A stretch of DNA of 64,000 bases from Serratia bockelmannii (GCF_008011855.1 NZ_VOUX01000004.1:213479-277478), one strand, 5' to 3'. Positions 46,773-56,354 are shown, counted from the stretch's first letter. Made by a program: numbers and translations. The notes: generated by a model from the sequence alone, not told the origin.

Positions 46773-47687
46773 GACGCGGGATCGGGGCCCGGCGAATTTG
46801 TTGGCGAACAGTTCGCTGATGAAGTCGACGAAAACCCGAATTTTATGGCTGCGATCCCGCAGGCGTGGATAGAGAATATTGATCGGTGCCCCTGTGGGCG
46901 CCCACTCCTGCAGTATCGGTTCCAGTTCGCCTGCCTTCAGATAGTTTTCCAGCGTGCAGTCCAGCAAGTAAACCAGGCCGAGGTGGTTCCTGGCCACCTC
47001 GCACAGCGATTGTGAATGGTTGAAACTCAGCAGCGGGCTGGGCGCCAGACGGTAGCGCTCGTCACCACGAATGAACTGCCAGTCGTCCGCCGCCGCCGCG
47101 CCTGAACGGATAAATCCCAGCCGCTGATGCTGTTGCAGCTGTTCCGGGTGTTCCGGCCGGCCATGGCGCGCAAAATAATCGGGAGACGCACAGCACAAAT
47201 AGCGTGGTTGCAGCAATTGACGGCTGACCATCTCGGGTATGTGGCCGGCGCCGATGCGAATAAATACGTCGGCGCGATCTTCCGCCGGATTGACCAGGCG
47301 ATCGCTAACCGACACGCTGAGCTGCAATTCCGGGTATTGCGCCAAAAAAGCCGGGAGCGCCGGAGCGATATGCATGCTGCTGAGCATCGTGGCTATCTCG
47401 ACCCGCAGCGGTCCTCGCGGTTGTTCAAAATCGCCCGACATGTCGTTTTTCAGCCGGTCAAACTGCTGCAGGATGTCTTGTGCGGTGCGATAGCAACGCT
47501 CCCCGGCGCTGGTCAGCGAGAAGCGCCGGGTTGAACGCTTGAACAGGGGTTGCCCGAACTGTTTTTCAAGCTGATTGATGCTGTATGTGACGCTGGCCGG
47601 GGAGAGCCCCATTTTGGTTGCCGCCTGGCTGAACTCCTCCATTTCCACCACCTGGCAGAATACGCGCAGCGCGTGCAGTTCATTCAT
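46764..47687 (-). CDS. LysR-family transcriptional regulator
   Basis: This regulator is 307 residues from the ATG at 47687 (an ATG at 47702 would add five). The N-terminal helix-turn-helix is in FSQAATKMGLSPASVTYSIN with LFKRSTRRFSLTSAGE. The type 2 periplasmic-binding-like effector domain follows. The overall sequence resembles the CrgA/AaeR-like group of LysR proteins that often control single-enzyme genes. The start at 47687 is preferred because GGAAG lies 8 bp upstream of it. The adjacent divergent SnoaL-like gene is the most likely target. It is absent from the E. coli region. Confidence 0.85.
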   Translation of the reverse strand: MNELHALRVFCQVVEMEEFSQAATKMGLSPASVTYSINQLEKQFGQPLFKRSTRRFSLTSAGERCYRTAQDILQQFDRLKNDMSGDFEQPRGPLRVEIATMLSSMHIAPALPAFLAQYPELQLSVSVSDRLVNPAEDRADVFIRIGAGHIPEMVSRQLLQPRYLCCASPDYFARHGRPEHPEQLQQHQRLGFIRSGAAAADDWQFIRGDERYRLAPSPLLSFNHSQSLCEVARNHLGLVYLLDCTLENYLKAGELEPILQEWAPTGAPINILYPRLRDRSHKIRVFVDFISELFANKFAGPRSRVSP

Positions 47688-47845
47688 GTTAACGGCTTCC
47701 ATTATTTAAATTATTAAAAGAGTATTTTTAAATATGCCGGCTGTCAATTTGACGCAGCATTGGATAATTTATTTTCAGCGTTTTTATTTATCTGAAATCG
47801 CATCCTGTATTGCCATAATGAAATAATGCCGAAGAGGATATTTAT

Positions 47846-48370
47846 ATGAAAAAATTAACTGCCGTATTGTTATTGGCGGGCGCGGGCTTGTGCGGCCAAA
47901 CTTATGCCGCAAGCAGCGAGGCCGCATCGCAAAGTTACAGGGTTTCCGCAGAGGCGGGCGTCGCGGCCGAACAGAAGGCGGTGTATGAGCTGATAAACCG
48001 CTACCAGACAGCGCTTAACGCCGGCGATACGCAAACGATTTTGTCACTTTTTGCGCCAGAAAGTTACTCACAATGGAACGAAAAACCGACGGCGGACAGC
48101 AATGAAAAGCGCCGCCAACAATATGATGACTTATTTAAAAACGAGAAATTTGAAACCGAGTTTGCTTATGACAGCGTCAGCGTCAGCGTGAACGGGAATA
48201 TGGCCTATGTGCGCACGCACCATCATCGCGGCGCAACGGTTACCCGAATAAGCGACGGTGCTACCCTGATCGATTTAAACCGTGAAGTATTTGTATTGGA
48301 GAAACAGCAGGGCCAATGGAAGATCGTGGTCTACACCTTTAATACCAACCCGATTCAAGGGGTGAGCTGA
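47846..48370 (+). CDS. Secreted SnoaL/DUF4440-like (NTF2-fold) protein
   Basis: This 174-residue protein has a clear signal peptide (KKLTAVLLLAGAGLCGQTYA before ASSEA) and a mature NTF2-like domain (AVYELINRYQTALNAGDTQT, ILSLFAPESYSQWNE, NMAYVRTHHHRG, VFVLEKQQGQWKIVVYTFNT). Such proteins are usually small ligand-binding or isomerase-fold proteins in the periplasm. No catalytic residue can be named with confidence. It is divergent from the LysR gene (158 bp), which is the likely regulator. Confidence 0.8.
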   Translation: MKKLTAVLLLAGAGLCGQTYAASSEAASQSYRVSAEAGVAAEQKAVYELINRYQTALNAGDTQTILSLFAPESYSQWNEKPTADSNEKRRQQYDDLFKNEKFETEFAYDSVSVSVNGNMAYVRTHHHRGATVTRISDGATLIDLNREVFVLEKQQGQWKIVVYTFNTNPIQGVS

Positions 48371-48382
48371 GAGGGACAGATA

Positions 48383-48402
48383 AAGGCCGCGCAAGCGGCC
48401 TT
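48383..48402. terminator. Hairpin between the SnoaL-like gene and the SDR gene
   Basis: AAGGCCGC (48383-48390), GCAA loop, GCGGCCTT (48395-48402). The T tract is weak on both sides. It sits between two convergent genes. Confidence 0.55.
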
Positions 48403-48421
48403 CTTAGGGTGTCGCGCGCGG

Positions 48422-49171
48422 TTACAGGTTCCCCACGCCGCCATCCATCTGCAGCTCCGCGCCGACCATAAACGCCGACTCATCCGCCGCCAGAAACACC
48501 GCCGCTTTGGCCAGCTCCAGTGCGCTGCCCATGCGGCCGATCGGCACTAGCGCGCGGATATCGTCGCGCAATGCCCGTTCATCCGCTTCCGTCAGCCCCA
48601 ATTTTCCCAGCGCCGGGGTTTCGGTCGGGCCGGGGCTGAGGCCGTTGACGCGAATGCCGCGCGCGTGCAGCTCGCCGGAGAGCGTTCTGGCCAGAGATAA
48701 CAAACCGGCTTTGCTGGCGGCGTAGGCGCTGCTTTGCGGCAGACCGATATGGGCGCTGACCGAACCACACAGGATCACCGAGGAAGGGGTGGCCAGCAGC
48801 GGTAGCAGCGCCTGGATCAGAAAGAACGGCCCCTTCAGGTTGATGTCCATCAGCCGCTGGTAGCTCTGCTCATCCCACTCCTGCAGCGGGCGGTGCGTGA
48901 CGTCGCCGGCGTTAACGTACAGCACGTCCAGCCGTGGCCACCGTTGCTCCAACTGCTGCGCCAGCGCACGTTGCTGTGGGATGTCGCCGGCGTCGCTCAG
49001 CAGCAACAGCGCGTTGCCCGCCAATGCCTGGCCCGCCGCGTCCAGGGCACGTTGGCTGCGGCCGGTGATCGCCACCGTTGCGCCCTCGGCGATGAATTGG
49101 CGGGCGGTTTCCAGCCCGATGCCGCTGGTGCCGCCGGTGATCAATGCGTATTTGCCTTGCAGTCGTGACAT
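48422..49171 (-). CDS. Short-chain dehydrogenase/reductase (SDR)
   Basis: This 249-residue classical SDR shows the cofactor motif TGGTSGIGLETARQF, the structural motif NAGD, and catalytic Ser and Tyr-Lys in CGSVSAHIG and SSAYAASKAGLL. The C-terminal loop ends LQMDGGVGNL. The arginine after strand 2 (ITGRSQRAL) suggests NADP(H). The substrate is unknown. It is divergent from an HxlR-type regulator with a palindrome between them; HxlR/SDR pairs commonly respond to electrophiles or aldehydes. Confidence 0.88.
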   Translation of the reverse strand: MSRLQGKYALITGGTSGIGLETARQFIAEGATVAITGRSQRALDAAGQALAGNALLLLSDAGDIPQQRALAQQLEQRWPRLDVLYVNAGDVTHRPLQEWDEQSYQRLMDINLKGPFFLIQALLPLLATPSSVILCGSVSAHIGLPQSSAYAASKAGLLSLARTLSGELHARGIRVNGLSPGPTETPALGKLGLTEADERALRDDIRALVPIGRMGSALELAKAAVFLAADESAFMVGAELQMDGGVGNL

Positions 49172-49229
49172 AACCGATTCCTCTTTAATGTCTGTTACGG
49201 CATTATTTGCGCTATAGTTCCTTTTGCAT

Positions 49230-49250
49230 AGTAGGCACCTTTTGGATACT
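49230..49250. promoter_or_regulatory. Palindrome in the SDR-hxlR divergent promoter, probable HxlR operator
   Basis: AGTA-GG-CA-CCTTT-TG-GA-TACT (49230-49250) has arms AGTANNCA and TGNNTACT. HxlR/YodB-type regulators bind TACT/AGTA-type palindromes in the promoters they control. It lies midway between the two divergent start codons. Confidence 0.6.
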
Positions 49251-49270
49251 AAAGGACGAGGTGGGATGAA

Positions 49271-49648
49271 ATGACGGCGCGCGCGCCCTTAGCGGCGAAA
49301 AATAATTTGTCGGCGTTGCCGACGGCGGGCGAATCCTGCCCGATGGTGGACTTCGTCAATCTGGTGTCGGGCAAATGGGCGATACCCATCCTGTACCGGC
49401 TGATTATGATCGATGGCCCGGTGCGATTCAGCGAGCTGCAGCGGGCGGTGGCGCCCATTGCGCAAAAAGAGCTGACGCGCCAGCTGCGGCTGTTCGAGCA
49501 GCGCGGCCTGGTGACGCGGCAGGTGTATCCCGAAGTGCCGCCGCGGGTGGAGTACCAGGTCACCACGCTCGGCAAATCGCTGCGGCCGACGCTGGACTCG
49601 CTGGCCGAGTGGATGCGCCGACATGCCCCGCAGCTGATCGGTAGCTAG
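49271..49648 (+). CDS. HxlR-family transcriptional regulator
   Basis: This 125-residue winged-helix regulator of the HxlR/MarR-like family contains the defining N-terminal cysteine (ESCPMVDFVNLVSGKWAIPI), RFSELQRAVAPIAQKELTRQ and LVTRQVYPEVPPRVEYQVTTLG. The single N-terminal Cys is the redox-sensing residue in YodB and HypR, so it may sense quinones or aldehydes. It is divergent from the SDR gene. Its last 4 bp overlap the convergent solute-binding gene. Confidence 0.88.
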   Translation: MTARAPLAAKNNLSALPTAGESCPMVDFVNLVSGKWAIPILYRLIMIDGPVRFSELQRAVAPIAQKELTRQLRLFEQRGLVTRQVYPEVPPRVEYQVTTLGKSLRPTLDSLAEWMRRHAPQLIGS

Positions 49649-50550
49649 TCGCCGATGCCCGGCGGGTTGATGGTTGAGCGCTCGACCTTTTCGTCGCCTT
49701 CGCCCCAGCGTTCCAGCACCTGCGCATATTCGCCGCTGACGATCGCGCCATTGATCGCGGCGTTGACGGCGTTCACCAACCCGTTGCCTTTTTTGGTGGT
49801 GACCGCGACGTAGGCCACGTTGGGGCCGATGCCGACCATTTTGGTTTTGCCGGTCAGCGCCGCCTTGTAGGCGCCGGTGGAGTGGGGGCCGAAGAACGCA
49901 TCGGCGCGCCCGGACTGAATGCTGAGGTTGGTGGCGGCGTCGTCGGTCACGTAGATCGGCTGCACCGGCGGCAGCCCGGCGGCGCGATTCTGCTTATCCC
50001 ATCCCAGCAGAATGTTTTCCTGATTGGTGCCGGATCCGACGATGATCCGCAGCCCGGCCACGTCCTGCGGGCGGTTGATCGAGGTGATGTGGCTGGTGGA
50101 TTTGACGTAAAAGCCCAGCGTGTCCACCCGGTAAGTGGCGAAGTCGAATTTGGTTTTACGCTGTTTGGTGACGGCGATGTTGAAGATCGCCGCATCGTAT
50201 TTGCCCGCGCTGATGCCCAAGGGCCAATCTTCCCAGGAGGTGGGCACCAGATTCAGCTCCAGCCCGAGGCTGTCGGCCACCAGGCGGGCGATGTCCGGAT
50301 CGCTGCCGATCAGCGTTTTATTGTCTTCGGCGAACAGCGCCAGCGGCGGGGAGTTCTCGAATGCTACCGCCACCGTCAGCTTGCCGGGCACCGCGAAGTG
50401 AAAGTTCGCCGGGATCAGCGCGATAGCCGCCGGGTTTTTCTCCGTGCGTATCGGCTCTCGGTTAGCCTGCAGGTCGATACCGCCCGTCGTGGCCGCCTGC
50501 ACGGCAGCGCTCAGCAACAGCGCGCACAGCGCCGCAATCTTCAGTGGCAT
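49645..50550 (-). CDS. Orphan ABC-type amino-acid solute-binding protein
   Basis: This 301-residue periplasmic binding protein of family 3 has a signal peptide (ALCALLLSAAVQA) and the type 2 fold: LTVAVAFENSPPLALFAEDN, GSDPDIARLVADSLGLELNL, GKYDAAIFNIAVTKQRKTKF and DVAGLRIIVGSGTNQENILL. No permease or ATPase genes are adjacent, so it either shares a transporter encoded elsewhere or has another sensing role. It overlaps hxlR by 4 bp in convergent orientation. The ligand is probably an amino acid or opine-like compound, which is inference. Confidence 0.83.
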   Translation of the reverse strand: MPLKIAALCALLLSAAVQAATTGGIDLQANREPIRTEKNPAAIALIPANFHFAVPGKLTVAVAFENSPPLALFAEDNKTLIGSDPDIARLVADSLGLELNLVPTSWEDWPLGISAGKYDAAIFNIAVTKQRKTKFDFATYRVDTLGFYVKSTSHITSINRPQDVAGLRIIVGSGTNQENILLGWDKQNRAAGLPPVQPIYVTDDAATNLSIQSGRADAFFGPHSTGAYKAALTGKTKMVGIGPNVAYVAVTTKKGNGLVNAVNAAINGAIVSGEYAQVLERWGEGDEKVERSTINPPGIGD

Positions 50551-50771
50551 AGTGCCCTCTATCCTTTGTTAATCATGGGGTTACTATTGGCGGCGGCGCG
50601 GGGCAAGTAAAGCAACAATAGTGAATAACCAAAGTGAAAAGATGCACAAGCGGGGCGACGGCCTGCGCGAATCTGCAGCACTCGACGTGGAAAGTGCGCA
50701 ATCAGGTTGAAAGCAGTAGAATTTGTCACTCATACTGCGTACAGCTAATTGTGTAAAACAAGGAACGCCAG

Positions 50772-51122
50772 ATGGCCGAAGAAACGATTTTCAGTAAAAT
50801 TATCCGCCGCGAAATCCCTGCTGATGTGGTTTACCAGGATGAACTGGTCACCGCTTTCCGTGACATCTCCCCCCAGGCGCCTACCCATGTGCTGATCGTT
50901 CCCAACGTGCTGATCCCAACCGTCAACGACGTGACCGTCGAGCACGAAGCTGCGCTGGGCCGCATGATCACCGCCGCGGCGAAGATCGCCGAACAGGAAG
51001 GCATCGCCGAGGACGGCTACCGCCTGATCGTCAACTGTAACCGCCACGCCGGTCAGGAGGTCTATCATATTCATATGCACCTGGTCGGTGGCCGCTCGCT
51101 GGGGCCGCTGCTGTCACGTTAA
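50772..51122 (+). CDS. hinT: HinT, HIT-family purine nucleoside phosphoramidase
   Basis: This 116-residue hydrolase acts on AMP-lysine-type phosphoramidates. The HIT active-site motif is visible as HIHMHLVGG, with [10 protein letters not shown] and [12 protein letters not shown]. The length is close to E. coli HinT (119). It leads the hinT-ycfL-lpoB-thiK-nagZ-ycfP run, 11 bp before ycfL. A 220-bp region upstream holds its promoter; no other element was seen there. Confidence 0.96.
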   Translation: MAEETIFSKIIRREIPADVVYQDELVTAFRDISPQAPTHVLIVPNVLIPTVNDVTVEHEAALGRMITAAAKIAEQEGIAEDGYRLIVNCNRHAGQEVYHIHMHLVGGRSLGPLLSR

Positions 51123-51133
51123 GCGAGGAAATC

Positions 51134-51523
51134 ATGCGCGGTAAAAAAACTCTGCGTTGTCTGATGGCGTTGGCGCTGCCCGCCGCGTTGCTGATGGGGT
51201 GCAGTTCGCCATCCGGCATCGCGGTTAACCGGGGGCAAACGGTGGTGATGGATCCTTCGGTGCTGACCGCCGGCATTTTTGCCGATACGCCCTCTGTCTC
51301 GAACGCTTCCGGCCGGGTGATGGCGACTTCGGTGCTCAATAACAGCCAACCGACGCCGGTCACCGTGCATTATCGTTTCTATTGGTACGACGCGCAGGGG
51401 CTGGATATTCGCCCCTTCGAGAAACCGCGTGAGATCGTCGTGGCGCCTAACTCGGACGCCAAAATCTACTCGATTAACGGTAATCTGGAAGCTAAAAGCG
51501 CGCGTCTGTATCTGTACCTGTAA
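51134..51523 (+). CDS. ycfL: YcfL, outer-membrane lipoprotein of unknown function
   Basis: This 129-residue lipoprotein has the lipobox LMGC with Cys23 after a hydrophobic signal peptide. The mature protein contains ATSVLNNSQPTPVTVHYRFY and ARLYLYL, matching E. coli YcfL (125 aa). A beta-sandwich DUF1425 domain is expected. No role is established. It sits between hinT and lpoB as usual. Confidence 0.92.
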   Translation: MRGKKTLRCLMALALPAALLMGCSSPSGIAVNRGQTVVMDPSVLTAGIFADTPSVSNASGRVMATSVLNNSQPTPVTVHYRFYWYDAQGLDIRPFEKPREIVVAPNSDAKIYSINGNLEAKSARLYLYL

Positions 51524-51549
51524 GCGCTTGCCAGGTTTGGAGAAAAAGC

Positions 51550-52140
51550 ATGAAAAAGTACGTCTTAGTGGCGCTGGCCGCATTCACCCTGAGCGGCTGT
51601 CTGTCGCGTCCGCCTGAGCCGGATCAGCCGTTGCCGCCGGTCACCGTCGAACCAGAACAGCCGACGCCGCCGGTCGAGCAGCCACAGCCGCCAACTACCG
51701 AGCCGGTGCCGCAGCCGCCGAAAATCCAGCAGCTCGACTGGCTGGGCAGCGTTCAGCCGCTGGTGAATCAGATGTTGAAGGCCGATGGCGTCACGGCCGG
51801 CAGCGTGCTGCTGCTGGACAGCGTCAAGAACAACACCAACGGCTCGCTGCAGATGGGCAAAGCCACCGCGGCGCTGTATAAGGCGCTGGCGTCGAACTCC
51901 ACCTTCAGCGTGGTGCCGGAAGCGAAGCTGACCAGCGCCAGACAAACGCTGGGCCTGTCGGCGGATGACAGCTTCGGCTCGCGCAGCAAGGCGATTGGCC
52001 TGGCGCGCATCGTCGGTGCGCAGTACGTGCTGTACAGCGACGTCAGCGGCGACGTGAAGTCGCCGGCGTTGGATATGCAGCTGATGCTGGTGCAAACCGG
52101 CGAGATCGTCTGGTCGGGCAATGGCGCCGTTAAACGCTGA
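51550..52140 (+). CDS. lpoB: LpoB, outer-membrane activator of PBP1B
   Basis: This 196-residue lipoprotein (lipobox TLSGC, Cys17) reaches through the periplasm to activate the peptidoglycan synthase PBP1B. A Pro/Glu-rich linker (PPVTVEPEQPTPPVEQPQPP) is followed by the folded domain (DWLGSVQPLVNQMLKADGVT, GSLQMGKATAALYKALAS, IVGAQYVLYSDVSGDVKSPA). Composition matches E. coli LpoB (213 aa), though the linker is shorter. It overlaps thiK by 20 bp. Confidence 0.94.
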   Translation: MKKYVLVALAAFTLSGCLSRPPEPDQPLPPVTVEPEQPTPPVEQPQPPTTEPVPQPPKIQQLDWLGSVQPLVNQMLKADGVTAGSVLLLDSVKNNTNGSLQMGKATAALYKALASNSTFSVVPEAKLTSARQTLGLSADDSFGSRSKAIGLARIVGAQYVLYSDVSGDVKSPALDMQLMLVQTGEIVWSGNGAVKR

Positions 52141-52987
52141 GGCCGCGCTGCGACGATTGATGGAAACCAGACTGCCGGCGGTGAATACCGCCGGTTGTCA
52201 TTTCAGCCCGGTGCAGGGGCTGACCGGCGAGAGCTGGCGTATCGACGGTTCGGGCATCACGCTGCTGGCGCGACAAAACAGCGCGGAGAAACGCGCGCTG
52301 GGCGTGAGCAGGCGGCGGGAGGCGCAGGTCCTGAGGCGCTGCGCGCCGGGGCTGGGGCCACGGGTTTTCGCGCAGAATAATCAGTGGCTTGTCCTCGAAT
52401 GGCTCGAAGGTGACGTCGTCACAGAAGCTGAGTTTGACAGGCTGAATCAGCGCGGCGAGCTGGCGGCGATGGCGGCGACGCTGCACCGGCGGCCGCTCAG
52501 TGGTTACCGGTTGGATCTGCGGCGGCAGTTCCGCCGCTACTGGCAGCAGCTGGATACGCGGCGTTTAACCCCCGCCTGGCTGAGTTGGCAGCGTCATTTC
52601 TTACGCTGCGCGCCGCCGCGGCCATTACGCCTGGCGCCGCTACACATGGACATTCATCCGGGCAATTTGCTCGCGACCGGCGAGGGGCTGCGGCTGATCG
52701 ACTGGGAGTATGCCGCCGACGGTGATGTGGCGTTGGATATCGCCGCGCTGTTTCGCGGCAACGGCTGGGTGGCCAAGCCGCAGCAGCGTTTTTTGCAGCA
52801 CTACGCGTGTCAGGGCTATCACGACGTCGCCCGGCTGCAGGTGCAGGTGCAGCGCTGGCTGCCGTGGGTGGATTATCTGATGCTGCTGTGGTTTGAAGTG
52901 CGCTGGCAGCAGAGCGGCGACGCCGAATTTTTGCGCTGGGGCGCGGCGCTGCGCCGGCGATTCTGTTTATCATCATCCGAATTCTGA
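52121..52987 (+). CDS. thiK: ThiK, thiamine kinase
   Basis: This 288-residue aminoglycoside-phosphotransferase-like kinase phosphorylates salvaged thiamine to thiamine monophosphate. The catalytic loop is HMDIHPGNLLAT and the metal-binding Asp is in LRLIDWEYAADGDV, as in E. coli ThiK. The start overlaps lpoB by 20 bp (ATG-GCG-CCG-TTA). The gene order lpoB-thiK-nagZ is conserved. Confidence 0.93.
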   Translation: MAPLNAEAALRRLMETRLPAVNTAGCHFSPVQGLTGESWRIDGSGITLLARQNSAEKRALGVSRRREAQVLRRCAPGLGPRVFAQNNQWLVLEWLEGDVVTEAEFDRLNQRGELAAMAATLHRRPLSGYRLDLRRQFRRYWQQLDTRRLTPAWLSWQRHFLRCAPPRPLRLAPLHMDIHPGNLLATGEGLRLIDWEYAADGDVALDIAALFRGNGWVAKPQQRFLQHYACQGYHDVARLQVQVQRWLPWVDYLMLLWFEVRWQQSGDAEFLRWGAALRRRFCLSSSEF

Positions 52988-53013
52988 ACGAACAATAATG
53001 AAGTGAGGTGCCC

Positions 53014-54045
53014 GTGGGCCCAGTAATGCTAGATGTCGCCGGCTACGAGCTGGATGCAGAAGAACGCGAGATTTTGAAACACCCGCTGGTTGGCGGATTG
53101 ATCCTGTTCACCCGTAATTTCCACGATGCGGAGCAGCTGCGTGAGCTGGTGCGCCAGATCCGCGCCGAATCGCACGATCGGCTGGTGGTGGCGGTAGATC
53201 AGGAAGGCGGGCGCGTGCAGCGCTTCCGCGAGGGCTTCACCCGTCTGCCGGCGGCGCAGTCGTTTGCCGCGTTGCACGATGCGCAGGAAGGCGGCCGTCT
53301 GGCGCAGGAGGCCGGCTGGCTGATGGCGGCGGAAATGATCGCGCAGGATATCGACATCAGCTTTGCGCCGGTGCTGGATATCGGCCACGGCAGTGCGGCG
53401 ATCGGCGAACGTTCGTTCCACAGCGATCCGCAGCAGGCGTTGGCGATGGCGGAACGCTTCATCCTCGGCATGCACAGCGCCGGCATGAAAACCACCGGTA
53501 AACACTTCCCGGGGCACGGCGCCGTCAGCGCCGATTCGCACAAGGAAACGCCGCGCGATCCGCGACCGCTGGCGCAGATCCGCGAGCACGACATGGCGAT
53601 CTTCCGCGAGCTGATCAACCGTCAGCTGTTGGACGCCGTCATGCCGGCTCACGTCATCTATACTGAAGCGGACCCGCGTCCGGCCAGCGGCTCGCCTTAC
53701 TGGCTGCAGCAGATCCTGCGTCAGGAGTTGGGCTTCGACGGCGTGATTTTCTCCGACGATCTGTCGATGGAAGGCGCTGCGATCATGGGCAGCTACGCCG
53801 AGCGCGGCCAGGCGGCGCTGGATGCCGGTTGCGACATGATCCTGGTGTGCAACCACCGCGAAGGTGCGGTCAGCGTGTTGGATAACCTGTCCCCGGTCAA
53901 AGCAGAGAAGGTGAAGCGGTTATATCATCGCGGTCAGTTCACCCGTCAGGAACTGCGCGACTCCGAGCGCTGGCAGCAGGCGCACAAGGCGCTCAGCGCG
54001 CTGAGCGAACGCTGGGAGGAGCACAAGCAGCGTTCGCAAGGGTGA
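53014..54045 (+). CDS. nagZ: NagZ, beta-N-acetylglucosaminidase (peptidoglycan recycling)
   Basis: This cytoplasmic family 3 glycosidase releases GlcNAc from anhydromuropeptides. It makes the inducers of chromosomal AmpC, which matters in Serratia because ampC is inducible there. The 343-residue protein begins at GTG (53014) as [20 protein letters not shown], with GAGG upstream; a GTG at 53008 would add two residues. It shows the catalytic motif [16 protein letters not shown] with the flexible His/Asp loop, and Asp nucleophile in [13 protein letters not shown]. Confidence 0.96.
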   Translation: MGPVMLDVAGYELDAEEREILKHPLVGGLILFTRNFHDAEQLRELVRQIRAESHDRLVVAVDQEGGRVQRFREGFTRLPAAQSFAALHDAQEGGRLAQEAGWLMAAEMIAQDIDISFAPVLDIGHGSAAIGERSFHSDPQQALAMAERFILGMHSAGMKTTGKHFPGHGAVSADSHKETPRDPRPLAQIREHDMAIFRELINRQLLDAVMPAHVIYTEADPRPASGSPYWLQQILRQELGFDGVIFSDDLSMEGAAIMGSYAERGQAALDAGCDMILVCNHREGAVSVLDNLSPVKAEKVKRLYHRGQFTRQELRDSERWQQAHKALSALSERWEEHKQRSQG

Positions 54046-54124
54046 ATCCAGGCGCCGCACCGCGGCGCAGAGCGGAAATGATGAGGGCCGCGCCCGCGGC
54101 CCTTGGCTTGTTGCGAGGATCCAC

Positions 54125-54667
54125 ATGATTATCTATTTGCACGGCTTCGATTCCACCAGCCCCGGCAATCATGAAAAGGTGTTACAGCTGCAGTTTATCG
54201 ATCCGGACGTGCGCTTTATCAGCTACAGCACGCTGCATCCGCGTCACGACATGCAGCATCTGTTGAAAGAGGTGGACAAGGCGGTGCAGCAGGGTGGCGA
54301 CACGCACCCGTTGATCTGCGGGGTCGGCCTCGGCGGCTTCTGGGCGGAGCGCATCGGCTTCCTGTGCGGCATTCGCCAGGCGATGTTCAATCCCAATCTG
54401 TACCCGGAAGAACACATGCACGGCAAGATAGACCGGCCGGAAGAGTATCGCGATATCGCCACCAAGTGCGTGGAGGATTTCCGCGAGAAAAATCGCGATC
54501 GCTGTCTGGTGGTGCTGTCGCGCCACGACGAGGTGCTGGATAACCGGCGCAGTGCCGAATTGCTGCATCACTACTACGAAATCGTCTGGGATGAACAGCA
54601 GACGCACAAGTTCAAAAACATCTCGCCGCATCTGCAGCGGCTCAAGGCGTTCAAGGCGCTGGGTTAA
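54125..54667 (+). CDS. ycfP: YcfP, alpha/beta-hydrolase-fold esterase-like protein without the usual nucleophile
   Basis: This 180-residue protein (UPF0227) has the esterase-like start [20 protein letters not shown] and the tail [20 protein letters not shown]. The nucleophile elbow, normally GxSxG, reads GVGLGGF at 66-72, so the Ser position is Gly. E. coli YcfP has the same change, and it is therefore a family trait and probably not catalytic by the standard mechanism. It lies between nagZ and ndh as expected. The function is unknown. Confidence 0.92.
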   Translation: MIIYLHGFDSTSPGNHEKVLQLQFIDPDVRFISYSTLHPRHDMQHLLKEVDKAVQQGGDTHPLICGVGLGGFWAERIGFLCGIRQAMFNPNLYPEEHMHGKIDRPEEYRDIATKCVEDFREKNRDRCLVVLSRHDEVLDNRRSAELLHHYYEIVWDEQQTHKFKNISPHLQRLKAFKALG

Positions 54668-54688
54668 CAGTTTCATAACGCTGCCGCG

Positions 54689-54732
54689 AGCCGCGCTCCC
54701 CGTTTTTCACCGACGGAAAGTGCGGCTTTTTT
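54689..54732 (+). terminator. Possible terminator of ycfP
   Basis: AGCCGC (54689-54694) can pair with GCGGCT (54722-54727), followed by a T run. The 27-base loop is long, so this is a weak assignment. It lies 22 bp after the ycfP stop. Confidence 0.4.
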
Positions 54733-54847
54733 GTGCGTCAAAGCCAGATTTTGCGTGGCAATCGGCAAAATTTAAAACTGTGACTCAGCGCTAACTATTT
54801 GAATCGCAATCCCCAAAAAATCCCCTCGTCCAGCCTTTAACCAAAAA

Positions 54848-54867
54848 AAATTGATGTACGTCAATTT
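54848..54867. promoter_or_regulatory. FNR box upstream of ndh
   Basis: AAATTGAT-GTAC-GTCAATTT differs by one half-site base from TTGAT-N4-ATCAA and is embedded in a longer palindrome. It lies just upstream of a plausible extended -10 (TGCTATTCT at 54891-54899), where FNR represses ndh anaerobically in E. coli. Confidence 0.75.
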
Positions 54868-54999
54868 TGGTATGACCAAATAACCTCACATGCTATTCTG
54901 GCTTCAGAGAGCCGATTTATTTTACGCGAACCCTATGTATTCTAAGGATATTATTTATTTACCCTGGGATAACAAATGGTTCACATTTAGGGGGTTATT

Positions 55000-56304
55000 T
55001 TGACAACGCCAAAGAAGAAAATCGTTATTGTTGGCGGCGGCGCCGGTGGTCTGGAGCTGGCGACCAGCCTGGGCCATAAACTTGGCCGCAAGAACAAAGC
55101 GGAGATCACGCTGGTGGATCGCAACCACAGCCATTTGTGGAAACCGCTGTTGCACGAAGTGGCAACCGGTTCCCTCGATGACGGCGTGGATGCGCTCAGC
55201 TACCTGGCGCACGCGCGCAATCACCATTTCAGCTTCCAGCTGGGGTCGTTGACCAACATCAACCGCGAGACGCAAACGCTGCAGCTGGCGCAGATCTGCG
55301 ACGAGCAGGGCGGCGAGTTGGTGCCGGCGCGCGAATTGCCGTACGACATCCTGGTGATGGCGCTGGGCAGCACCTCGAACGATTTCGGTACGCCGGGCGT
55401 GAAAGAGCACTGCATCTTCCTGGATAACCCACATCAGGCACGTCGTTTCCACAACGAAATGCTCAACCTGTTCCTGAAGTTCTCGGCGCAGCCGGGGCAA
55501 AAAGAGCGAGTCAACATCGCCATCGTCGGCGGCGGCGCCACCGGCGTTGAGCTGTCCGCCGAACTGCACAACGCGGTGAAGCAGCTGCACAGCTACGGTT
55601 TCGAAGGCCTGGACAACAGCGCGCTCAACGTGACGCTGGTGGAAGCCGGCGAGCGCATTCTGCCGGCGCTGCCGCCGCGCATTTCCGCTGCTGCGCACCA
55701 GGAACTGATCAAACTTGGCGTGCGCGTGCTGACCAACACCATGGTGACCAGCGCGGACGCCAAAGGCCTGAACACCAAGGGCGGCGAGTTCATCGACGCC
55801 GATCTGATGGTGTGGGCGGCCGGCATCAAGGCGCCGGACTTCATGAAAGACATCGGTGGCCTGGAAACCAACCGCATCAACCAGCTGGTGGTGGAGCCGA
55901 CGCTGCAGACCACGCGCGATCCGAACATCTTCGCCATCGGCGACTGCGCCTCTTGCCCGAAAGAGGGCGGCGGTTTCGTGCCGCCGCGCGCCCAGTCGGC
56001 GCACCAGATGGCCTCGCGCTGCGCCACCAATATCCTGGCGCTGATGAATGGTCAGACGCTAAAGCCATACGTGTATAAAGACCACGGTTCGCTGGTGTCG
56101 CTGTCGCGCTTCAGCACCGTCGGCAGCCTGATGGGCAACCTGATGCGCGGCTCGATGATGGTGGAAGGGCGCATCGCGCGCTTCGTTTACATCTCGCTGT
56201 ACCGCATGCACCAGGTGGCGCTGCATGGCTACATCAAAACCGGCCTGATGATGCTGGTGGGCGGCATCAACCGGGTGATCCGCCCGCGTTTGAAGATGCA
56301 TTGA
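55000..56304 (+). CDS. ndh: Ndh, NADH:quinone oxidoreductase (NDH-2)
   Basis: This 434-residue peripheral-membrane flavoprotein oxidises NADH without pumping protons. Two nucleotide motifs are visible: [19 protein letters not shown] for FAD and [19 protein letters not shown] for NADH; a later FAD-contact motif is [10 protein letters not shown]. It starts with TTG after AGGGGG, the same rare start codon as E. coli ndh. The C-terminal basic amphipathic region provides the membrane attachment. Anaerobic repression by FNR is predicted from the box at 54848-54867. A strong terminator follows. Confidence 0.96.
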   Translation: MTTPKKKIVIVGGGAGGLELATSLGHKLGRKNKAEITLVDRNHSHLWKPLLHEVATGSLDDGVDALSYLAHARNHHFSFQLGSLTNINRETQTLQLAQICDEQGGELVPARELPYDILVMALGSTSNDFGTPGVKEHCIFLDNPHQARRFHNEMLNLFLKFSAQPGQKERVNIAIVGGGATGVELSAELHNAVKQLHSYGFEGLDNSALNVTLVEAGERILPALPPRISAAAHQELIKLGVRVLTNTMVTSADAKGLNTKGGEFIDADLMVWAAGIKAPDFMKDIGGLETNRINQLVVEPTLQTTRDPNIFAIGDCASCPKEGGGFVPPRAQSAHQMASRCATNILALMNGQTLKPYVYKDHGSLVSLSRFSTVGSLMGNLMRGSMMVEGRIARFVYISLYRMHQVALHGYIKTGLMMLVGGINRVIRPRLKMH

Positions 56305-56321
56305 TCCTGCCTTTGTCGACC

Positions 56322-56354
56322 AACCCGCGCCGGTTCGCCCGCGCGGGTTTTTTT
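56322..56354 (+). terminator. Rho-independent terminator of ndh
   Basis: AACCCGCGC (56322-56330) pairs with GCGCGGGTT (56341-56349), followed by T7. Confidence 0.85.

Noticed and set aside
54063..54110. Terminator between nagZ and ycfP
   Set aside because: A GC-rich inverted repeat is present but no T run follows; it is as likely to be part of the leader.
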